A stretch of DNA of 14,056 nucleotides from JAJRXR01 sp044439985 (GTDB taxonomy: Bacteria > Planctomycetota > Phycisphaerae > Phycisphaerales > UBA1924). This document shows, piece by piece, positions 6,571-13,864 of this stretch. The stretch is from the NCBI GenBank assembly GCA_044439985.1, contig JBITAG010000029.1, forward strand, positions 1 to 14,056, read 5' to 3'. The first letter of the stretch is position 1. Every line of letters starts with the position of its first letter. The notes beneath the pieces were generated by a model. That model had not been told where the DNA came from. It made no database searches and worked only from the letters and a program-made list of their open reading frames with translations. The translations under genes and the position numbers were made by a program.

Positions 6571-7959
6571 CTACAGCAGCGTCCCCCGCAGGAGCAGCAG
6601 CGCCACGACGAAGTAGATCGTCAATCCCGAAACGTCCATGAGGGTCGCGACGAGCGGTGAGCTGGAGGTCGCCGGGTCGGCGCCGACGCGTTGGAGCAGG
6701 ATCGGGAAGAGGGAGCCGATGAGCGTCCCCCAGATGACGATCCCGACGACCGCGGTCCCGACGACGAACGCCAGACGCCATGCGTGATCCGTCTCGGCCA
6801 GCCCGGTGAGGTTCAGTGTCAGCACGGTGAGGAGGCCGAGTCCCCCGAGCACGGAGCCGAGCACCAGCCCGGTGAGCAGTTCCTTGCTGGCCACTTTCCA
6901 CAGGTCCTTGAAGGAGACCTCCTCGAGGGCGAGCGCGCGCACGAGCAGGGAGGCCGCCTGGGTTCCCGTGTTGCCCCCCGAGGAGATGATGAGGGGCACG
7001 AAGAGGGCCAGGACGACCGCCTTGTTGAGGTGATCCTCGAAGATGGTCATCACGCCGATGGTCGCCAGTTGGAGGACGAAGAGCCCCGCCAGCCACCCGC
7101 CGCGTTTCTTGATCATCTCGCGGAAGCCGGTGTTCATGTAGGGCGAGCCGAGCGCTTCCATGCCGCCGAGTTTCTGGATGTCCTCGGTGAACTCTTCCTC
7201 CGCGACGTCGGCGATGTCGTCGGCGGTCACGATGCCCACCAGCAGCCCGCGTCCGTCCACGACGGGCAGGGCGGTCCGGTCGTAGCGGGCCATCACGCGG
7301 ACGGCCTCCTCCCGGTCGTCGGTGGCGCCGAGCGCGATGAACTCGTTGTCCATCAGCGACTCGATGGTCTGCGCGGGGTCGGCGAGCAGGATCTGTCGGA
7401 TGTGGATGTCGTCGATGAGCCGCTTGCCCTCGTCGATGACGTAGACCCAGTGGACGGTTTCCGCGTCCTTGCCGTAGCGTCGGATGTGCTCGAGCGCGTG
7501 CTGGACGGTCCACTCCGGGCGCACCCGCACGTAGTCGGGCGTCATCAGGCGCCCGACGGTTTCGTCGTCGTACCCGAGGATGGCCTGCGTGGCGCGCCGA
7601 TCCGCGGGGCTCAGCGAGCGGATGATCCGGTCGGCGACCTCGACGGGCAGCTCGTCGAGCAGGCGCGCCCGGTCGTCCGTGTCCAGGGACTCGATCACCC
7701 GCTGGGCCCGCTCGGCCCCGAGCGCCTCGATCAGCTGCTCCTGCTCGTCGGCGGAGAAGTTCGCGAAGACCTCGCTCGCGTCGTCGCGGGGGAGAACCCG
7801 GAAGGCGACGGCGGCGTCGGCCAGCTCCATCGACTCAAGGATCTCCGCCACGTCCGCGTGCTCCAGGCGCGACAGCGTCTCGCGAAGCTCCCGGAACGAA
7901 CGCTGATCCACCAGCTCCCGGATCGTCGGCTCGATGAGTTGGGCGGTCGGACTGAGCAC
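6571..7959 (-). CDS. mgtE: MgtE family magnesium transporter
   Basis: About 462 residues from a GTG at 7959, the usual MgtE length. It is a gated Mg2+ channel of the inner membrane. Residues about 10-130 form the helical MgtE N domain; GRLMTP (136-141) starts the paired CBS domains (to about 245), which sense cytosolic Mg2+. Five membrane helices fill about 285-462, with the pore signature SSGGNTGTQ (326-334) and a conserved Asp442 in the last helix (DVSGLTIYF), matching the pore-lining Asp of characterised MgtE. The reading frame continues upstream to a TTG at 8025, but that would overlap the leader of the divergent gene and add residues outside the family pattern, so GTG is preferred. No strong ribosome-binding site precedes it. 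It converges with the metal ATPase and diverges from the Gfo/Idh gene across 68 bases. Confidence 0.93.
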   Translation of the reverse strand: MLSPTAQLIEPTIRELVDQRSFRELRETLSRLEHADVAEILESMELADAAVAFRVLPRDDASEVFANFSADEQEQLIEALGAERAQRVIESLDTDDRARLLDELPVEVADRIIRSLSPADRRATQAILGYDDETVGRLMTPDYVRVRPEWTVQHALEHIRRYGKDAETVHWVYVIDEGKRLIDDIHIRQILLADPAQTIESLMDNEFIALGATDDREEAVRVMARYDRTALPVVDGRGLLVGIVTADDIADVAEEEFTEDIQKLGGMEALGSPYMNTGFREMIKKRGGWLAGLFVLQLATIGVMTIFEDHLNKAVVLALFVPLIISSGGNTGTQAASLLVRALALEEVSFKDLWKVASKELLTGLVLGSVLGGLGLLTVLTLNLTGLAETDHAWRLAFVVGTAVVGIVIWGTLIGSLFPILLQRVGADPATSSSPLVATLMDVSGLTIYFVVALLLLRGTLL

Positions 7960-8027
7960 GCCTGCAGCGTAGCCGGAGGGGCGTCCCCGAGCGGGGCGGT
8001 ACGCTCTTGCCTCGGAAGGAGCCAACC

Positions 8028-9155
8028 ATGCGACGCCCCATCGGCGCCCTCTGCCTCGCCGCCCTTTGTCTCTTCGCCCTGCTCGGGGGCGCGTCGGGAG
8101 AGTACCAGCCCCCGCCGGAGCCCGACGCTCCCCTTCGGCTCGCGATCATCGGGCTCGTGCACGGGCACGTCGAGGGCGTGCTCTGGCAGGCGCGCCAGCG
8201 CGGGGACATCCGGATCGTCGGCGTCTGGGAACCGGACCGCGCGCTTTTCGATGACATGGCCGAACGCCACGCCCTCGACGCGTCCCTCTACTTTGATGAC
8301 CTGGAGTCGATGCTCCGGGAGACCGCCCCCGAGGCCGCGAGCGTCATGACCTCCACCGCCGACCACCTCATGGCGGTCCGGGCCTGTGCGCCGCGGGGGG
8401 TCCACGTGATGGTCGAGAAGCCGCTGGCCGTCTCCAACGAGCACGCCCGTGAGATGGCGGCCCTGGCCCGGGAGCACGGCGTCCACCTGCTCACCAACTA
8501 CGAGACCTTCTGGTACGCCTCCGTCCGGGAGGCGCACCGCCTGACCCGCCCCGGCGCCTGGGCGACCCCGCTCCGCCGCGCCGTCTTTCGGCACGGGCAC
8601 CCGGGACCGGTCGAGATCGGATGCTCGGCGCCCTTCCTCGAGTGGCTGACCGACCCCGAAGCGAACGGCGCGGGCGCCCTGTTCGACTTCGGGTGTTACG
8701 GCGCGAACCTGATGACCTGGCTGCAGGAAGGACGCCGCCCCGTCTCCGTCCTCGCCACCACCCGGCGGCTCAAGCCCGAGCGCTATCCCGACGTGGACGA
8801 CGACGCGACGATTGTCCTGACCTACCCCGACGCGGTCGGCGTGGTGCAGGCCTCGTGGGCCTGGACGCACGACAACAAGGAGATGGACCTCTACACGGAC
8901 CACGCCTCGATCCACGCCGCCAAGTGGGACGCGCTCACGATCCGGCGCCCGGACGCCGAGCCTGAGCCGATCCGGCTCGACCCGCTCCCCTCGCCGAGGG
9001 ACAACGAGTGGTCGATGCTCCGCGAGATCGTGCGTGGGCGGGCCGAACCGGACGGGCTGATGTCGCTGGAGAACAACCTGATCGTGGTGGAGATCCTCGA
9101 GGCGGCGCGGACCTCCGCCCGCGAGGGCGTATCGGTCCATCTGCGTGGGGGGTGA
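8028..9155 (+). CDS. Exported Gfo/Idh/MocA family oxidoreductase
   Basis: 375 residues. The ATG at 8028 has AAGGAG 6 bases upstream, a better start than a GTG-type codon 21 bases earlier. A signal sequence covers about 1-24 (MRRPIGALCL, then a hydrophobic run to GGASG). The Arg pair at 2-3 leaves Tat export possible, which would suit a protein that binds NAD(P) when folded, but the full Tat motif is absent. The Rossmann part (about 36-155) starts LRLAIIGLVHGHVEG, where LVHGHV replaces the common GxGxxG. The catalytic EKP is at 130-132 (Lys131). A C-terminal substrate/dimer domain includes FDFGCYGANL (219-228). The family acts on sugars, inositols and related compounds; the substrate here cannot be read from sequence. 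Exported members are common in planctomycetes and related phyla. Confidence 0.88.
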   Translation: MRRPIGALCLAALCLFALLGGASGEYQPPPEPDAPLRLAIIGLVHGHVEGVLWQARQRGDIRIVGVWEPDRALFDDMAERHALDASLYFDDLESMLRETAPEAASVMTSTADHLMAVRACAPRGVHVMVEKPLAVSNEHAREMAALAREHGVHLLTNYETFWYASVREAHRLTRPGAWATPLRRAVFRHGHPGPVEIGCSAPFLEWLTDPEANGAGALFDFGCYGANLMTWLQEGRRPVSVLATTRRLKPERYPDVDDDATIVLTYPDAVGVVQASWAWTHDNKEMDLYTDHASIHAAKWDALTIRRPDAEPEPIRLDPLPSPRDNEWSMLREIVRGRAEPDGLMSLENNLIVVEILEAARTSAREGVSVHLRGG

Positions 9156-9280
9156 GCGCGTCCGCGTCTTCCGCATGACCCGCACAGACGGACCGGGCGG
9201 CCCGCCCGCGAGCGCCGGTCTGTTCGGCCCTTGCGTGCGCCCGGCCGATGGAGAAGACGTATCCCCTGAAAGGAGCGTCC

Positions 9281-9757
9281 ATGTCCAGCACGGGCCGTCG
9301 CCGCGCATTCACGATGATCGAGATGGTGGTTGTGGTGGTCGTGATCGGCATCCTCGCCGCGATGGTGGCGCCGCGGTTTGTCATGGCCCGCAACGAGTCC
9401 GCCGCGGCGTCGACCGTGGAGGACCTGAGGAACATCGAGACCGCGATCGGGATGTACAAGGCCCAGACGGGCGCCTGGCCGAAGGACGTGAGCCGCACGC
9501 AGGTCGTGAAGGAGCTGAACCCCTACTTCCGGGGCGGGGTGAACCCCTTCGCGAAGGACTGCCCGATCGGGGGGGTGTACGACTACGAGGGGCCCCCCGC
9601 GTGGAACCCGCCGCACATCTCCATCCGCAAGAGTGGCAGCAAGGTCTACACCGAGGCGGACGCCCTGCTCGTGGACAAGCACTTCGACGACGGGAACCTG
9701 AGCACGGGGATCTTTCGCAAGTCCGGCTCGAGCCGCCTGACCTACAGCCTCGACTAG
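9281..9757 (+). CDS. Type IV pilin-like pseudopilin (GspG/PulG-like)
   Basis: 158 residues. AGGAG lies 6 bases before the ATG at 9281. The N-terminus is a prepilin signal: basic leader GRRRA then FTMIEMVVVVVVIGIL, with the conserved Glu at +5 of the mature protein and one hydrophobic helix (about 15-31). The residue before the cleavage site is Ala9 where Gly is usual; prepilin peptidase tolerates Ala. The rest is a small globular domain with YDYEGPPAWNPPHISI (about 107-122), like major pseudopilins of type II secretion. No other secretion or pilus genes lie nearby, so it is an orphan that must use a system encoded elsewhere. Its stop codon overlaps that of the convergent SDR gene. Confidence 0.85.
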   Translation: MSSTGRRRAFTMIEMVVVVVVIGILAAMVAPRFVMARNESAAASTVEDLRNIETAIGMYKAQTGAWPKDVSRTQVVKELNPYFRGGVNPFAKDCPIGGVYDYEGPPAWNPPHISIRKSGSKVYTEADALLVDKHFDDGNLSTGIFRKSGSSRLTYSLD

Positions 9758-9764
9758 TCGAGGC
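9747..9764. repeat. 18-bp perfect palindrome over two convergent stop codons
   Basis: GCCTCGACTAGTCGAGGC reads the same on both strands. Its central CTAG (9754-9757) supplies the TAG stop for the pseudopilin on the plus strand and the TAG stop for the SDR gene on the minus strand, so both proteins end in Leu-Asp. Transcripts from either side could fold it as a 7-bp stem with a CTAG loop. No T-run follows, so it is not a classical terminator. Confidence 0.8.
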
Positions 9765-11229
9765 CCTCGCGCTGTGCCGCGCGCCGGATCCCGCGCAGCA
9801 TCCCCGAGAAGACCATCCCGTGCAGGGGCATCACCCCGTACCAGTAGGCGATGCCGAGCAGACCCTTGGGGGCGAACTGCGCCGTCATCACCAGTCTTGA
9901 GCGCGCCTCACCGAGCGGATCAACCCGGAACGAGAGCTGCGCCTCCCCCGGCAGCTTCATCTCGGCGACCAGATCGAGCGACCGCCCCTCCCGAACGCCC
10001 TTGACCCGCCAGAAATCCCGCGCCTCACCCACGCCGATGCGCTCCGGGTCGCGCCGTCCCCGGCGCAGCCCCGGCCCGCCCACGAGCTGGTCCAGCCAGC
10101 CCCGCAGACGCCACAGCCCGTCCGCCGCGTACCACCCGTGCCCGCCCCCCACGCGGCAGACGGCCCGGAAGACCGCCTCGCTCGGCGCGATGATCTCGAT
10201 CTGGCGCTCGTCGGTGAAGACCGTGCCTCCCGACCACGCCTCGTCACCCGGCATGGGGCCGGCGCCGGACCAGACCGTCTCCACGCCCCCCTCGGCGTGC
10301 CGCCCGAGGGCCGCGGCGATGGACTCGCGGACCGTCAGCAGGCGCTGCGGCATCAGCCGGTTCGCCTCGTCGTCCCGGCAGACGACCCGGTTGCGCAGCC
10401 CCTCGGCCAGCGGGCGCGCGATCCGGGGCGTGACCGGCGTCACCAGCCCGATCCAGAGCGAACTCAGGCGTGGCGTCAGCACGGGGACCGGGATGATCCA
10501 GCGCCTCGGCAGGCCCCGTTCCTCCGCCATCACCCGCATGATCTCCAGGTACGACATCACCTCCGGACCCCCGATGTCCAGGTCCCGCCCCACCGTTTCC
10601 GGAGTCTCAAGGCACGCGATCAGCAGGCGCAGCACATTGCGGATCGCGATCGGTTGACACTCCGTGCTCACCCAACGCGGCGTGACCATCACCGGCAATC
10701 GCTCGACCAGGTAACGGAGGATCTCGAACGACGCCGACCCCGAACCGACGATCATCGCCGCCCGCAGCGTCGTCACGGGGACCCCCGACGAGGCCAGGGC
10801 GTCTTCAACCTCGCGACGCGACCGGAGATGCTCGCTCAGGTCGTCCCCGAGTTCACCCAGACCGCCGAGGTAAATGATCCGGGCGACACCCGCGTTCTTC
10901 GCGGCGGTCGCGAACCGCGTCGCCATCGCCCGGTCCCGGTCGGCGTACTCGTCCCCCGCGGCGACCATCGAATGCACGAGGTAGTACGCCGCCTCGGCGC
11001 CCCGGAGGAACGCGGTGAGGCGTTCGAGCGCCTCGTCGGAGCCATCGGCCAGATCGTGCGCTTCGACATGGACCCGGTCGTCCTGAGCCCAGGTCCGCGC
11101 AAGCAGCTTGTCCGGCGACCGGACCGGGCAGCGGAGCTGGAACCCCGCGCGCAGGAGCCTCGGGCCGAGACGCCCGCCGACGTACCCCGTCGCGCCCGAG
11201 AGCAGGATGGTGGGTGGTGGCTCAGTCAC
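9754..11229 (-). CDS. NAD(P)-binding SDR protein with C-terminal DUF2867 domain
   Basis: 491 residues. The N-terminal half is an atypical (NmrA-like) short-chain dehydrogenase fold, with the nucleotide-binding loop SGATGYVGG (11-19) and a conserved block YYLVHSM (about 101-107). The classical YxxxK catalytic pair is not evident. The C-terminal part from about 345 matches DUF2867-type domains (FWRVKGVREGRSLDLVAEMK, then MTAQFAPKGLLGIAYWY), with a WYGVMPLHGMVF end. Such fusions resemble uncharacterised YbjT-like proteins; no reaction is established. The start is GTG at 11229, embedded in GTGA where the TGA ends the upstream PIG-L gene, so translation is probably coupled. No separate ribosome-binding site is obvious. 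Confidence 0.87.
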   Translation of the reverse strand: MTEPPPTILLSGATGYVGGRLGPRLLRAGFQLRCPVRSPDKLLARTWAQDDRVHVEAHDLADGSDEALERLTAFLRGAEAAYYLVHSMVAAGDEYADRDRAMATRFATAAKNAGVARIIYLGGLGELGDDLSEHLRSRREVEDALASSGVPVTTLRAAMIVGSGSASFEILRYLVERLPVMVTPRWVSTECQPIAIRNVLRLLIACLETPETVGRDLDIGGPEVMSYLEIMRVMAEERGLPRRWIIPVPVLTPRLSSLWIGLVTPVTPRIARPLAEGLRNRVVCRDDEANRLMPQRLLTVRESIAAALGRHAEGGVETVWSGAGPMPGDEAWSGGTVFTDERQIEIIAPSEAVFRAVCRVGGGHGWYAADGLWRLRGWLDQLVGGPGLRRGRRDPERIGVGEARDFWRVKGVREGRSLDLVAEMKLPGEAQLSFRVDPLGEARSRLVMTAQFAPKGLLGIAYWYGVMPLHGMVFSGMLRGIRRAAQREGLD

Positions 11230-11984
11230 AGTCCGGGCAGGGCGTCGATCGACCCCAGCCCGATGGGCTCTTTCGTGAAGAACGCCTCGCCCGATTCAAC
11301 CCCGATCCGGGATCCGAAGTACCGCGCGGAGGCCTCGACCCACTCGACCACACGCCGGTTCTTCTCGGGCAGCACGAACTGCGTGTGGTACGCCCGGATC
11401 GCGTCGAGCTTGGTCGTGAGCTGCCCCGTGATGTCGATCACGAAACTCGGGTCCGCGACCCAGCGCAGGTGCGTCGCGTAGTAGTAGAACAGCCACTTCG
11501 GGTAGATCGGGTCGCCAAGGTCGTGGGTCCTGCCCGTCCAATGGTCGGTCGGCGCGGGCATGTCGATCTTGGTCAGCTTGGCGTCGAAGCGCGCGTCCTC
11601 GACGATCCGCGTCACGGCCCGGTGGTCCGGATGGGCGTCCTCGAAGAAGGGCGTGAAGATCACCTCCGCCTGCCACGCCCGGATGACCCCCGCCATCGCG
11701 TGCCTCGCCTCGATGGTGTGCTCGACGAACCGGTTGGGCAGGCCCAGCAGCCAGCGTTCGATCGGCCTGGCGCCCGGGTGCTCGGCGGGATCGGGCGAAA
11801 GGATCGCCGTCGCCGCGGCGGTTTCCTGCGCGCGGATCTCCGGGCTGCCGTGGGGCGTGGGCTCCCCGTTGGTCACATCGAGGAGGAGCACGTCGTGCCC
11901 CTGCTGCGCGAAGCGGGCGAGGGCGCCCCCCATGCCGAGTTCCTGATCATCCGGGTGCGGGCCAACGACGAGGATTCGGGCCAT
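11226..11984 (-). CDS. PIG-L family deacetylase, BshB1-like
   Basis: 252 residues. LmbE/PIG-L enzymes are Zn2+-dependent N-deacetylases of N-acetylglucosamine conjugates. The N-terminal motif GPHPDDQELGMGG (8-20) gives His10 and Asp13 as metal ligands with Asp12 as general base. The second motif DAHPDH (116-121) gives His118 and His121. The C-terminal GEAFFTKEPIGL block is reminiscent of BshB1, which makes the bacillithiol precursor, but other substrates are equally possible and no other bacillithiol gene is seen here. The ATG at 11984 has only a weak GGA upstream. The gene leads a two-gene unit with the SDR/DUF2867 gene, joined by a 4-base GTGA overlap. No signal peptide, so it is cytosolic. 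Confidence 0.88.
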   Translation of the reverse strand: MARILVVGPHPDDQELGMGGALARFAQQGHDVLLLDVTNGEPTPHGSPEIRAQETAAATAILSPDPAEHPGARPIERWLLGLPNRFVEHTIEARHAMAGVIRAWQAEVIFTPFFEDAHPDHRAVTRIVEDARFDAKLTKIDMPAPTDHWTGRTHDLGDPIYPKWLFYYYATHLRWVADPSFVIDITGQLTTKLDAIRAYHTQFVLPEKNRRVVEWVEASARYFGSRIGVESGEAFFTKEPIGLGSIDALPGL

Positions 11985-11991
11985 AAGAAAT

Positions 11992-12078
11992 CCAGAGACG
12001 GAGAGACAAAGAGAAGCGAGATGAAGCTCTGGGAGGACGCGCGAGACACTCCGTCTCTGGTCTCTGCGTCGCTTCTCT
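11992..12078. repeat. Intergenic GAGAC-rich element with interleaved inverted repeats
   Basis: The spacer between the PIG-L start and the preceding gene's stop is almost filled by purine-rich/pyrimidine-rich sequence. CCAGAGACGGAG (11992-12003) is exactly complementary to 12049-12060, and AGAGAAGCGA (12010-12019) to 12069-12078. The order A-B-A'-B' is interleaved rather than nested. The last arm overlaps the stop codon of the lipoprotein gene by two bases. The look (repeated GAGAC/GTCTC units) resembles dispersed intergenic repeats of other bacterial genomes. On the minus strand it forms the leader of the PIG-L gene. Confidence 0.6.
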
Positions 12079-12526
12079 AGTTCATGTCGTTCGCGACGAC
12101 CACGAATCCGACCATCTCGCTCGGCTCATCAGTCTCGAGCTGCACGAGCACCACCGGGTCCGGGTTGCGCGTGGCGAAGAAGCCGCCGCCCCGGAACTGG
12201 TCCTGATACTCGTCCCGGAACTCGTACAGGTCGAGCGTGAGGGTCTGCCCCGGCTCGAAGCCATCGATCGGGCGGCTGAACCGCTCGTTCACCCAGAGCG
12301 TCGATGGCCCGAAGGCCCGCGAGGTCGAGTTGGTCATCGTCAGCTTCGTCCCGCTTCGGAAGACCTGGATGTCCACCACCTCCCCCGGAGGGGTCGTCCG
12401 CGGGTAGGCCCGGGCGTAGTCCACGTCGGGCGCCCCGCCCAGCACGCGGCAGCCGCCGGAGACCATCATCGAGCCAAGAAGGACGCACGCGCCCACGCAC
12501 CGGGTTGTCATTGATCGCTTGTGCAC
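12077..12526 (-). CDS. Small putative lipoprotein of unknown function
   Basis: 149 residues from a GTG at 12526, or 144 from an ATG at 12511. GTG is preferred because GGGGAGGAT lies about 8 bases before it and because it adds a basic start (MHKRS) to the hydrophobic stretch. The segment VGACVLLGSMMVSGGC has the form of a lipoprotein signal, although SGGC is a poor lipobox. The mature part holds VDIQVFRSGTKLTMTNST, then TLWVNERFSRPIDGFEPGQT and LYEFRDEYQDQFRGGGFFAT (about 55-125), with a predicted beta-sheet character, and ends VGFVVVANDMN. I recognise no named family. It is divergent from dus, with only 18 bases between the two starts. Confidence 0.7.
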   Translation of the reverse strand: MHKRSMTTRCVGACVLLGSMMVSGGCRVLGGAPDVDYARAYPRTTPPGEVVDIQVFRSGTKLTMTNSTSRAFGPSTLWVNERFSRPIDGFEPGQTLTLDLYEFRDEYQDQFRGGGFFATRNPDPVVLVQLETDEPSEMVGFVVVANDMN

Positions 12527-12544
12527 GCCCCTATCCTCCCCCCG

Positions 12545-13864
12545 ATGGGCTGCGACGGCAACAACGCCACACCACCCAGCCCCGCGATCGCCCCCGGGGC
12601 GGGCGAAATCGACCCCCGGCGGGTCGCCGAGAAGCTCGTCTCGCGCTTCGGCGAGGGCGGGATGGACCCCCGCGTCCGCGCCGTGACCCCCGACTTCGAC
12701 GCCCCCTTCTTCCAGGCCGGCCTCGCCGGGTACTCCGACGCCGCCATGCGGATCATCGCCCGCAGGCACGGGTGCCCCTACTGCGTCACCGAGGCCCTCC
12801 TCGACCGGACCCTCCTCGCCGGGGGGCGCGGCTTCGCCAAGGCGGACCTGGGCGAGATCGAGGACAACCTCCCCGGCGGCGACGAGGACCGCCCCCTCGC
12901 GGGCCAGATCATGGGCTCCGAGCCGGCGGAGATGGCCGCCGCCGCGATCAAGATGGTCGAGCAGGGCGCCCGGCGCGAGAAGGAGTACCGGGCGCTGGCA
13001 GAGGCGGGCAATGGGCCATGGGCACGAGGCAATGGGAAAGACGCCGCGCCCCCGGGCGCCCTCCGTCCCATTGCCCATTGCCCATTGCCCACTGCCCACG
13101 CCTTCGCCGCCATCGACGTCAACCTCGCCTGCCCCGTCAAGAAGATCGCCAAGAAGTCCCGCGGCGGACACTGGCTGACCCAGCCCGAGGGCGCGATCAA
13201 AATCCTCGAAGCGGTGCGCGAGGCGACACCCGCGGACATCGCCGTGACGGTCAAGATGCGCCGGGCGTACGACGAGACCGACGAGATGCGAGAGAACTTC
13301 CTCCGCATCTTCGACGCCGCGTACGACATCGGGTGCGCCTGGGTGACTGTTCATGGGCGCACCGTGACGCAGAAGTACATGGGGCCGAGCCGGTGGGACC
13401 CGATCCGCGAGCTGGTGCGGCGCAACCCCGAGCGCGTCATCTTCGGCTCGGGCGACGTCTGGGGCGTGGACGACATTTTCCGCATGCTCGACTATGCGGG
13501 CGTCGCGGGCGTCTCCGTCGCGCGAGGGTGCATCGGCAACCCCTGGATCTTCCGCCAGGCCCGCGACATCCTCGCCGGACGCGAACCCCAGGCGCCGAGC
13601 ATTCAGCAGCAGCGCGACGTCCTGCTCCAGCACTTCCAGCTCGCGATGGACGTCAACCGCCTCTGGGTCCGCGGCGAGGGCGACGCCCGCGAGCAGCGCG
13701 CCGAGCAGCACACCGCCCGGACCATGCGCAAGTTCGCCATCAAGTTCGCCGACCACCACCCCGAGACGCTGGCGGTCCGCAAGCGGTTCATCGCGTGCAG
13801 GACGATGCAGGAGTGGCGGGGGGTGCTTGAGGAGCACTACGGGACCGAGATTGCCGCGTCATGA
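12545..13864 (+). CDS. tRNA-dihydrouridine synthase (Dus family) with in-frame repeat insert
   Basis: 439 residues from the ATG at 12545; a GTG at 12521 would add eight. Neither has a ribosome-binding site. Dus enzymes reduce uridines in tRNA using FMN and NADPH. Seen blocks (ATG numbering): FFQAGLAGYSD (55-65), VTEALL (81-86), DVNLACPVKK (191-200) with catalytic Cys196, TVKMR (235-239), HGRTVTQKYMG (270-280), FGSGDVWGVDD (300-310) and VARGCIGNPWIF (325-336). The N-terminus has about 50 extra residues. Between the helix ending at EAG and strand FAAIDVN lie about 32 residues (155-186, Gly-Asn-Gly-Pro-Trp to Thr-Ala-His-Ala) encoded by a palindromic heptamer repeat, lengthening a loop just before the active-site Cys. 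All core motifs remain, so activity is plausible. The stop overlaps the next gene by ATGA. Confidence 0.9.
   Translation: MGCDGNNATPPSPAIAPGAGEIDPRRVAEKLVSRFGEGGMDPRVRAVTPDFDAPFFQAGLAGYSDAAMRIIARRHGCPYCVTEALLDRTLLAGGRGFAKADLGEIEDNLPGGDEDRPLAGQIMGSEPAEMAAAAIKMVEQGARREKEYRALAEAGNGPWARGNGKDAAPPGALRPIAHCPLPTAHAFAAIDVNLACPVKKIAKKSRGGHWLTQPEGAIKILEAVREATPADIAVTVKMRRAYDETDEMRENFLRIFDAAYDIGCAWVTVHGRTVTQKYMGPSRWDPIRELVRRNPERVIFGSGDVWGVDDIFRMLDYAGVAGVSVARGCIGNPWIFRQARDILAGREPQAPSIQQQRDVLLQHFQLAMDVNRLWVRGEGDAREQRAEQHTARTMRKFAIKFADHHPETLAVRKRFIACRTMQEWRGVLEEHYGTEIAAS
13006..13097. repeat. 92-bp palindromic heptamer element inside dus
   Basis: Left arm 13006-13037 and right arm 13066-13097 are 32 bases each and complementary at 27 positions, with a 28-base GC-rich spacer holding a smaller hairpin (GCGCCC/GGGCGC, 13046-13059). 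Each arm is four degenerate heptamers of the type GGGCAAT plus GGGA. The left arm is the more diverged. It contains no stop in the dus frame. The form is that of a mobile REP/MITE-like intergenic repeat, here inside a coding sequence. Confidence 0.85.

Noticed and set aside
7960..8025. TTG start giving MgtE 22 extra residues
   Set aside because: The extension is Arg/Ala-rich, outside the family pattern, and would overlap the ribosome-binding site region of the divergent gene. GTG at 7959 gives normal length.
9156..9280. Possible terminator between the Gfo/Idh and pseudopilin genes
   Set aside because: The best stem (GACCGG with CCGGTC) is only 6 bp with a long loop and no T-run.
7731..9308. 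Minus-strand open frame of 525 residues across the Gfo/Idh gene
   Set aside because: It is antisense to a gene with a signal peptide, EKP motif and good ribosome-binding site, and overlaps mgtE in the wrong frame.
13006..13097. CRISPR-like array from the repeated GGGCAAT units
   Set aside because: Units are 7 bases, contiguous and without spacers, arranged as two inverted arms; no cas gene is present.
12077..13837. Minus-strand frame of 586 residues that would fuse the small lipoprotein to a long N-terminal extension
   Set aside because: Everything upstream of about 12526 is antisense to dus. Only the last 149 codons have a sensible signal sequence and start.
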